A stretch of DNA of 64,000 nt from NCBI GenBank assembly GCA_023014485.1, contig JAJOZX010002709.1:202501-266500 (forward strand), given 5' to 3'. The first letter of the stretch is position 1. Each line of letters opens with the position of its first letter. Shown piece after piece: positions 57,004 to 64,000 of the stretch. The position numbers and the translations under genes were made by a program. The notes beneath the pieces are model-generated. The model had not been told where the DNA came from. It saw only the letters and a program-made list of their open reading frames with translations, and did not search any database. Source of the DNA: Bathynomus jamesi (taxonomy: Eukaryota; Arthropoda; Malacostraca; Isopoda; Cirolanidae).

Positions 57004-57154
57004 ACCATTTACGGGAAACGTGTGGATTGCGACCATAATTTTTGTAGTCTTTGTCTCATTTCTTTTGACGATCGTATCGAAATTATCCGCGAAAGTGTCT
57101 GGAAGAAAATGCTATTATTCGTCATTTGTCAACACATTCCTTTACTGCTTTCAA
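57004..57154 (+). CDS. Ionotropic receptor, exon d: M1 transmembrane segment
   Basis: After the acceptor TTTCAG, one base completes Arg. Then follows PFTGNVWIATIIFVVFVSFL and LTIVSKLSAK, with a hydrophobic helix of about 18 residues (M1), then CYYSSFVNTFLYCFQ, which matches the pre-pore segment of IRs. The exon ends in phase 0 at CAA/GTAATT. Pore, M3, S2 lobe and M4 must lie beyond 64000, since nothing similar appears in the remaining 6.8 kb. Confidence 0.9.
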
Positions 57155-57362
57155 GTAATTTTAATGGTACGATACCGACGATACCGTTCAGCCTGAAATG
57201 TTAATTTAACGCTATTATATAATTAAATGAGGTGTTTTGTACGTAACTAAAGGATTTACTACTCTTAGAGCATAACTAAAAAATACATTATTTAGTAGAA
57301 AAATTTTCACTCCAGATGTACTGCATATACGTATTTTTGGGTAAAATTTGGAAGAATATATA

Positions 57363-57755
57363 CAGGGTGTTCATAAAAGATATGAACGATTTCAATCTTT
57401 ATTAATGTGATAACCCAATAACATACAAAGAAACAAGTTTGTCCATGTGACTCCGCACAGCTAAACGTTTTACATACATGTTTAATAAATTTCAACATAT
57501 GCGCCATTGGTCGCCCGTACAATATCCAATCGATATTCATTTTCTCGCCATGTACGTTCAAGCATGCCAGCATCGACGGTCGCTATTGCATCCATGATCC
57601 TGATTCGTAGTTCATGGATGTTGACGACCTTGGTCTTATACAAAACAAAACTATATTAGTTGCTCTATCGCTTACACATGCTTTATGCTTTATATCTTAT
57701 TTAGTATGAAAATTGTTAACGAATTAAATCGTTCAGATCTTTTATGAACGCTCTG
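57363..57755 (-). mobile_element. Short mariner remnant with C-terminal coding fragment
   Basis: Ends CAGGGTGTTCATAAAAGATA and the complement of CAGAGCGTTCATAAAAGATC lie between TA dinucleotides. The minus strand, about 57640-57482, encodes IRIMDAIATVDAGMLERTWR, ENEYRLDIVRATNGAYVEIY and a stop, the standard mariner C-terminus. The rest of the transposase is deleted. Confidence 0.82.
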
Positions 57756-57774
57756 TATATAATATATATATATA

Positions 57775-58536
57775 CCGTAAATTGTGGCGTATAAGTCGAC
57801 TTTTTAAGCATGAAAAAATCTCTCCAAAACTTAGGGTCGACCTATACGCCGGGTATAAAAAGTGAACCTCTACCACAGAACAGAGTGGTAAACAAGCCTA
57901 TCTAAACAAGACACTACAGGGGTAATGACAGTTAACGATACATAATGACAGTTTATTGATTATACATACAATGACATTATTACTGTAATTAAAACCTTAG
58001 GCCTAAGATAAACAGTTAAAATTTTACCATAACTCCAAGATTACGATAATTTTGCTTCAAAATTATATTTTATTGACAACGAAAGCATGTATGAACACAT
58101 TTTAATGTCCTTCGAGGTCTGCATACGGGTCCGATTCACTGGAAGATCCATCTTCGTCTTCGTTGCTTTCGCTGTCATCCTCCTCGTCACCGTCTCTCCA
58201 CAACAAATCATCTTCCCCATCCATTGCATTTGAAATCCCACATTTTTTGAACGATTTTACAAGTTTCTACACGAACAGCTTCCCAAGACTTTAACAAAAT
58301 CGCACAACACATCCAGTGGTGGAGCACGCATATTACCACCCTTTGTGAATGACTTTTCTCCCTCAACCATCCATTTATTCCACTCCAAACGAACATTGTC
58401 GCTTTCGCTATAGGCTGTATCCACATTCCAATTCTAGCTGGCTTTTGTTTGGGGGTCGACTTATACGGTGAGATATCAAAGTAACCAGAATTTTGAGCTG
58501 AAAATTTTGAGGTCGACTTGTACGCCGCAATTTACG

Positions 58537-58537
<1 letters not shown>
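57775..58537 (-). mobile_element. Pogo/Tigger-like element with C-terminal transposase remnant
   Basis: Ends CCGTAAATTGTGGCGTATAA and the complement of CCGTAAATTGCGGCGTACAA lie in TA-rich flanks. Repeated GTCGAC(C/T)TATACG motifs occur near both ends. The minus strand encodes an acidic tail (DGDEEDDSESNEDEDGSSSE) preceded by KCGISNAMDG-like residues in shifted frames, resembling the C-terminus of DDE_1 family transposases. Confidence 0.65.
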
Positions 58538-58582
<45 letters not shown>

Positions 58583-58718
58583 TATAATATATATATACTG
58601 GGTGATCCAGATAAATGGGACCCATAAAAAAAAAGCCAAATATTGTTAATATTTAATTCCTTTCATAAAAACTATATATCATTCGAAAGAGTAGAGTTAC
58701 AAGTTTATTATGAAATAT

Positions 58719-58925
58719 TTATTTTTTTAAAATGACTCCTTTCAAATGTGCTCCATTAGTTGCCAAGCATTCCAGTGTTCTCGCTTGTAAGTTCTGCATC
58801 ACTTTTGCAAGAGTGTGCGGTGGTATGGCCTGTATCTCATTTGTGATGGCGGCCTTCAATTTTTGCAAGGTCGTTGGGTTATTTCTGTAGACCCTACTCT
58901 TTAAATATCCCCAGAGATAATAATT
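58719..58925 (-). pseudogene. Mariner transposase C-terminal part, downstream of the insertion
   Basis: Reads NYYLWGYLKSRVYRNNPTTL and ARTLECLATNGAHLKGV, the expected continuation after the third catalytic Asp. Confidence 0.78.
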
Positions 58926-59658
58926 CACTGGGGAACAAATTTCAACTTTTTGTCTATTGAATTAGATTTGACAGTTAGTTCTAGGTAATTTGGGTGCGCT
59001 GAGCACGAATGTTTACTCGGTTTTGCTCTATCAGGTCCTGATTTTGCTCAACACCCCTCCTCTTTCGTCGTATTCATAAAAAGGTTTTTTCTCAATACTC
59101 GCTAAGTCTTTTTCAGTTCATATGCTAGGTTTTATCTAAGGTTTTTTACCTATTGTTATGGTATTGTTGTATTATGTATATTTTATATGTAACACCCTAA
59201 AAATATTTTTAATTTTGTCATTTTTAACCCATTTTAATATTAGTAAATTAAGCCTAAAATATCATAGAATTCTAAAATTTTCTCGAGCGTTCCTGTTCTC
59301 TGTAGAGTATTCTAGAGGGACAACTAAAATATATAAAAGCGACTCGTTTCCAGAGTTAATCAGTCAATTCAATCAGTCAGTCAGTCAGTCAGTCAGTTGA
59401 GTTAGTTAATTAAGTTTGGGCATTAACATAATTTTGAATTGGCATATGATTTAGTGAGTAATTTTGTCATCGTGATTTAATATAGTTGATTTAATTAGAC
59501 GTAATTTATATTGTACCTACTCATCCGTGTTTCTAGTTTAATTTCATAGATTGTAAGTACCTATTTCATAATAAGTACCTATTTAAACTAATTTTTGTGT
59601 TTATATTTCAGATTTTCTTAAATTTATATGAATTAAGGGCTTTAAATACCTTTACAAA

Positions 59659-61630
59659 TTGGCAGAACAATCAAGCAATATGTCATCAAGCACTAGAAAG
59701 TTCAAATGCAAAAACAACCCTGATTCCTTCTGTTTTATATGTGGAAATTTTACACTTCCACATCAACGAGCAAATATAACTGACTTCGTAAAAAGAGCTT
59801 ACTTAGCTTACTTTGGCATAAAACTGGGGGACCAAGATAAATCGTGGGCTCCACATAAAGCCTGCACTATATGCATTGAAAGACTGCGACATTGGACGAA
59901 GGGTTCGGATTCAAAAATACCTTTTGGAGTTCCGATGGTAAGTTTATGATTTCATAAAACTACGTAATTTAATCACTAGTATACTGTAACTTACCTAAAT
60001 GTAATTGTAACTTAGGTACATAAACAAAAATTTACAGAAAATGTTTATAAGAATCTCAAATATTGCATAAGGTTGAAACACATAGAAATGTTAAATGTTT
60101 GGGTGATAACTTTTGATAAAATTCATAAAAACAAGTCTCTCGTCGCTTTTGTTAACGCTTTACAATTTTTTTTCCATATCAAGGTGTGGCGAGAGCCTAC
60201 TAACCACGAGACCGATTGCTACCTTTGCTTTGTCAAGACTTCGGGCTTCACTAAGAAAAATAAACATTGTATCGAGTACCCAAATTTCGACACCGCGATA
60301 CGACCTGTGCTACATTCAAATGAGATCCCCATTCCAAAATTTAAGGGTCTGCCAACTCAAGAATTAGTTGAAGATGTTCCTGAAATATTGTTATGCACTT
60401 TGAGGAGTCAGACACCGATTTTGACCCCAGCGTATTTGAAAGTCAAAACGATCCGCAAAAGTTTAACCAGGCCGAGTTGAATGATCTTGTAAGGGATCTA
60501 AATTTGCAAAAAAGGCTGCGGAAATTTTAGCTTCAAGACTTAAAGAGAAAAACTTGCTTACTTCAAACACATACATTTCATTTTACAGAAAAAGAGAAGA
60601 AGAACTTGTTAAATATTTTAGAACAGAGGATAGTTTAGTATATTGCTGCGACATAGTTGGTTTGTTAAAGAAGATGGGGGTTGAGTCTTACGATGCAAAT
60701 GATTGGCGCTTGTTTTAGACAGTTCGAAAAGAAGTCTTAAGTGTGTGTTGTTGCATAATGGCAATCTATACGGCTCGATACCGATTGGGCACTCAACAAA
60801 ATTAAAAGAAAAGTATGAACATATAGAAAAGGTTTTAAATCTTATCAAATATAGGGAGCACGAGTGGATCATATGTGTTGACTTAAAAATGGTTAATTTT
60901 CTGCTAGGACAACAAGGAGGGTATACTAAATATCCCTGCTTCCTTTGCTTATGGGACAGCAGAGCCAAGGAAGAACATTATTTCAAACAAATCTGGCCAG
61001 CACGAACATCACTTACTGTCGGAGAAAAAAACGTAATTAATCCACCTTTAGTGAGCAGAGATAAAATCATATTTCCTCCTCTGCATATAAAACTAGGCCT
61101 CATTAAACAATATGTAAAAGCTTTAGATACGAACGGGAGTGTTTCAAATACATAACTTCAAAATTTCCAAGTTTAAGTTATGAAAAATCAAGGCGGGAAT
61201 TTTCGACGGTCCACAAATAAGAACAATGATTAAAGACAGCAATTTTCCTAATGTCATGAATGAACGCGAAAAAAATGGCTGGTTCTCATTCGTGGACTTG
61301 ATAGAAAACTTTTTAGGCAATTATAGGGCAGATAACTACGAAGAAATCGTAAAAAAACTTTTAAGGGACTACAAAGAGTTAGGTTGCAATATGAGCATAA
61401 AAATGCATTTTTTGAATAGCCATCTTGGCCAATTTCCAAGTAATTTAGGTGATGTAAGTGACGAACAAGGGGAGAGATTCCACCAAGATATCAAAATTAT
61501 GGAGGAACGGTACCAAGGCCGCTGGGATTCCCACATGATGGCTGATTACTGCTGGTGCTTGAAAAGAGACCTGCCATCAACAAGCAAATACGCTAGAAAG
61601 TCTTACAAAAGAAAATTTTTGCCACAGTGA
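59659..61630 (+). pseudogene. Unassigned transposase, copy 2, one intron and several frameshifts
   Basis: Exon 1 (59659-59937) encodes MAEQSSNMSSSTRKFKCKNN, CFICGNF, CTICIERLRHW and PFGVPM. A GTAAGT...CAAG intron (59938-60183) follows. Exon 2 resumes VWREPTNHETDCYLC, CIEYPNFDTAIRPV, then broken frames to about 60700. The core has LDSSKRSLKCVLLHNGN, IICVDLKMVNFLLGQQGG, CFLCLWDSRAKEEHY, INPPLVSRDK and PPLHIKLGLIKQYVKALD. The end has NFLGNYRADNYEE, KMHFLNSHLGQFPSNLGDVS, DEQGERFHQDI and QGRWDSHMMADYCW. About 53 residues lie between the two conserved Asp. N-terminal paired cysteines suggest DNA-binding zinc sites. Catalytic roles are inferred. The full protein would be about 600-650 residues. Confidence 0.75.
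59938..60183 (+). other. Intron in unassigned transposase copy 2
   Basis: ATG/GTAAGT donor and TATCAAG/GTG acceptor. Removing 246 bp joins PFGVPM to VWREP in frame. Copy 1 has the same junction without an intron. Confidence 0.8.
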
Positions 61631-61919
61631 AAGCTTCATATCGTTTGTTTTTTATTTAAGTCATTTCTATCGTTATAATGTAATTTTACTGTAGTTTGAA
61701 CTGCTTGTATTCATGAAACTTGAAAAAAAAATTTAAACACATGACTTAATTTTTTAGTCCTAATTTGAAAAATCTGGAAAATGGCACATAGGCTGTCGAC
61801 AAGAATCAGGACCTGATAGAGCCAAACCGAGTTGAAATTCGTATTCAGCGCACCCAAATTACCTAGAATCAAGTGTCAGATATCATTCAATAAAATACGT
61901 GTTGCCCAGTGATATAATC

Positions 61920-62795
61920 TAAGGGAGAAAAATCCGGAGACCTTGCGGGCCATTCAACGTCTCCAAATCTTGAGATTAACTCGCCTGGAAACGTTTGACG
62001 CAAAACTGCCATGCAGTTCCTCGTAGTATGGCAGGTAGCTCCGTCTTGTTGGAAACCAGTGGTTTTCTAGACAAAGATCTTTTAATTTAGGAATAAGGAA
62101 ATCTGTCAATATTTTTTCGTAGCGATCACCATTTACAGTGACCGTGTTTCCGGTGGAATCCTCGAAAAATACGGCCCTATGATCTGAGATGCAGTAAGAC
62201 CACACCAAACAGTTACACGCTGACTATGCAACGGGACTTCGGTAATATTCATGGATTTTCTGTTGCCCAAACGACAATTTTGTTTGTTTACAGTTCCATT
62301 CAAGTGAAAATGGGCTTCGTCTGACATAATCAAAGTTGCTAGAAAATTGGCGGTGTCATTTACCTTCTGTTGGATCCATTGACAGAATTGTCGTCTTCGT
62401 GCGAAATCTCCATCGTTTAGTTGTTGCACTGTTTGAATTTTATATGGAAAGAGCATTAAATTTTGCTTGAATATACGGTGTGTTGTTCCATATCCAACTC
62501 CTAACAGCTGAGAAGCACGTCTGATGCTTATGTTAGGATTATCCTGTACAATTTCATGAGTTCTGTTAATGATCTCATCTATCCTTGCTGTGCGCACTCT
62601 TCCAGTTGGTTTTCTTTTTCCAATGCTGCCAGTTAGGGAAAAATTTCTGACACACCGACGGATTACTTTCTTAGAAGGTGATTTTGACATCTGAAAATTT
62701 GTCTTGAAAGATCTTTGAGCTGAAACTACACTTCTTCCATGCTCATAATATTGCTCAGTTATGAAACGCAGCTGTTCCACAGTCCATGCAGTCAT
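61920..62795 (-). pseudogene. Mariner transposase, N-terminal and catalytic part, DD41D by count
   Basis: Starts MTAWTVEQLRFITEQYYEHG, then HTH motifs (SIGKRKPTGRVRTARIDEII, NISIRRASQLLGVGYGTTHR), LIMSDEAHFHLNG (first Asp), QQDGATCHTTR (second Asp, after a one-base shift near 62055) and WPARSPDFSPLDY (third Asp). By my count 41 residues separate the second and third Asp. A further frame change lies near 62150. The protein is then cut by the unassigned transposon. Confidence 0.85.
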
Positions 62796-62986
62796 CTTGA
62801 AGGGTTAGTTTTAACTAACACTTTTATTTTGTTTTGTATCTTATCTTGTCTTGTATTGTCAAAACCTATACAATCCTATACAAACTTGTAACTATCCTCT
62901 TTCGAATGATGCGTATGATTTTATAAAAGGACTTATACTTTAAGAGTTACAGGAGTTTCTTTTGGGTCCCATTTCTCTGGATCACC

Positions 62987-62990
<4 letters not shown>

Positions 62991-63048
<58 letters not shown>

Positions 63049-63054
63049 TATATA
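62991..63054. repeat. (TA)n microsatellite between two mariner ends
   Basis: TA units separate the right end of the DD41D mariner from the left end of the next mariner. Confidence 0.9.
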
Positions 63055-63760
63055 CAGGGTGTTTCATCACATGTGGGACGCACTTTCAGGATGGATTCAG
63101 GACCTGAAAAACAATGAAAAAAGTTTTAGAAAATATGCCCAAAATAGCTTTTGTTTCCGAGTTACAGCCCGTTTTGTGTTCCAGCAATTTCTTCCGCAAA
63201 CTGTTTACAAACACTGCTTGCCGACGATGTTCGTGAGTGTGTACGAGACTTATTTCATGTATGGCCTTGCCGATTGTAATGTTTTGTATACTCTATGGCA
63301 TGTTTTCAATATCGTTGAGTGTAGAGCCATCAGTCAGTCAGAGGTGCATCGCGGTGTTTCACTGTTCGTATTCGTAACTTCTTACCGTGAATAAGTGCAG
63401 TCCAGTGAAAAAAAACCTTAAAAGTTTTGTGCTATTCAGTGATAGTGTGCATTTGAAGTGAGAATGGAGGCTTATTCAAACAGAGAAATGGCAGACATGC
63501 ATCTCATGCACGGACTTGCCGAGTGTAATGCGGCCGCAGCAAGACGTCTGTATGCGGAAAGGTTTCCGAATCGCCGTCTGCCAGATAGAAGACCTTTCAG
63601 AGAATAGACGAGATCTTGGTGACACAGGATTTCAACAAGCGAGTTTTCAGATGGTGGTAGATCAATCAGCGCCAGAACTGTTGAATTGGAGTAGCGGGTC
63701 CTGAATCGTGTGGAGGAACATCCTGGTGTCAGCACCCGAAGGATAAGTAGTATAGCCTCA
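63055..63760 (+). mobile_element. 5' part of a mariner-type element with DUF4817-like HTH
   Basis: Starts CAGGGTGTTTCATCACATG after TA. From 63465 the frame reads MEAYSNREMADMHLMHGLAE, CNAAAARRLYAERFPNRRLP, DRRPFRE and a stop. Shifted frames then give RVLNRVEEHPGVSTRRI. This is the N-terminal HTH region common to an insect mariner-type family. The catalytic part is missing and the element is replaced by another repeat near 63760. Confidence 0.72.
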
Positions 63761-63769
63761 AAAAGGTAG

Positions 63770-64000
63770 AGTGCAGGAATGTTGCAAGAGATAATGATCA
63801 ATGTTGCAAAGGGGGTGGGGTATGCAACAACTCAATGCTGCAAAGGGGGTGGGTATGCAACAACTAAATGTTGCAAAGGGGTTGGGGGGATGCTGCAGGT
63901 GCAAGAAGGGGTCATGAAACTTGGAGGCGGCGTTATCCCCCAAGAGAAAGACAGGAGGAGTGAAAGGAAGAGAGGTGTTCACCTGGCTCCTGCCAAGTGC
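63770..64000 (+). repeat. Dispersed repeat with GCAAAGGGGGTGGG units, also at the palindrome apex
   Basis: Three imperfect units of about 35 bp (TTGCAAAGGGGGTGGGGTAT and AACAACT) lead into GGGGGATGCTGCAGGTGCAA, AACTTGGAGGCGGCGTTATC and GAGAGGTGTTCACCTGGCTC, matching 17775-17870. Continues beyond the window. Confidence 0.8.

Larger units (their letters stand above)
58926..61911 (+). mobile_element. Unassigned DNA transposon, copy 2, with clear termini
   Basis: Inverted ends begin CACTGGGGAACAAATTTC and CACTGGGCAACACGTATT. The subterminal inverted match (TTCTAGGTAATTTGGGTGCG through TCTATCAGGTCCTGATT) extends over about 120 bp. It splits a mariner transposase between its third catalytic Asp region and the following LWGYLK motif, so the insertion point is exact. 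On the mariner coding strand the flanks read GATTATAT and AATTATTA. This could be a decayed 8-bp duplication of a GATTATTA-like site, which is a tentative reading. The coding region is 59659-61630. Confidence 0.82.
58598..62989 (-). mobile_element. Mariner (DD41D-type) split by the unassigned transposon
   Basis: Ends CTGGGTGATCCAGATAAATG and the complement of AAGGGTGATCCAGAGAAATG lie in (TA)n. Without the 2986-bp insertion it would be about 1.4 kb, a normal mariner length. Confidence 0.82.

Noticed and set aside
57155..64000. Further IR exons (pore, S2 lobe) in the right end of the window
   Set aside because: Searched by reading for the pore, M3 and S2 motifs next to splice signals. None found; the region is mostly transposons.

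Overview
The window looks like a transposon-rich arthropod nuclear genome. It is AT-rich, has long (TA)n, (GA)n and (CA)n tracts, and carries BEL/Pao, I-clade LINE, hAT, Tc1/mariner and pogo elements. The only host gene I find is an ionotropic-receptor (IR/iGluR-like) gene, whose short exons never form a long ORF. IRs are a protostome family. A crustacean or a hemimetabolous insect fits best, but the species cannot be fixed from the sequence. Almost every long ORF belongs to a mobile element or is its antisense shadow.

Layout. 1-5972: GC-rich I-type LINE on the minus strand (zinc-knuckle ORF1; EN-RT-RNase H ORF2), nearly intact. 6023-7403: inverted array of 263-bp units, five of them carrying a tRNA-like sequence, between two (TA)n tracts. 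7822-9362: non-autonomous hAT with smaller foldback elements nested inside. 10023-25869: a 15.85-kb palindrome with no spacer at its apex, terminal inverted repeats starting GGATCACCTGA and a perfect 8-bp target duplication. Each arm holds a BEL/Pao pol and LINE pieces. 25880-32370: a transposon with a transposase I cannot assign, split by a near-complete hAT (27814-31580). 32490-41001: foldback, internally deleted pogo, a CR1/Jockey-type LINE, and a hAT holding a DD37E mariner.

41850-57154: four exons of the IR gene on the plus strand (189 visible residues: S1 ligand-binding lobe and M1 membrane helix). Its introns hold a 5S-derived repeat, hAT and pogo MITEs, a SINE, a deleted mariner and a large non-coding LTR element (2.04-kb LTRs) with its own hAT insertion. 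A 206-bp relative of the giant palindrome ends 26 bp upstream of the first visible exon. 57155-64000 is a further IR intron with mariner and pogo elements and a second copy of the unassigned transposon (58926-61911) inside a DD41D-type mariner.

Three things stand out: the giant palindrome that behaves like one inserted element with small relatives; the two copies of an unassigned transposase family, one with an intron and one without; and the fragmented IR gene. Calls were made by reading; no alignment or database search was run. Edges without a target-site duplication are approximate.
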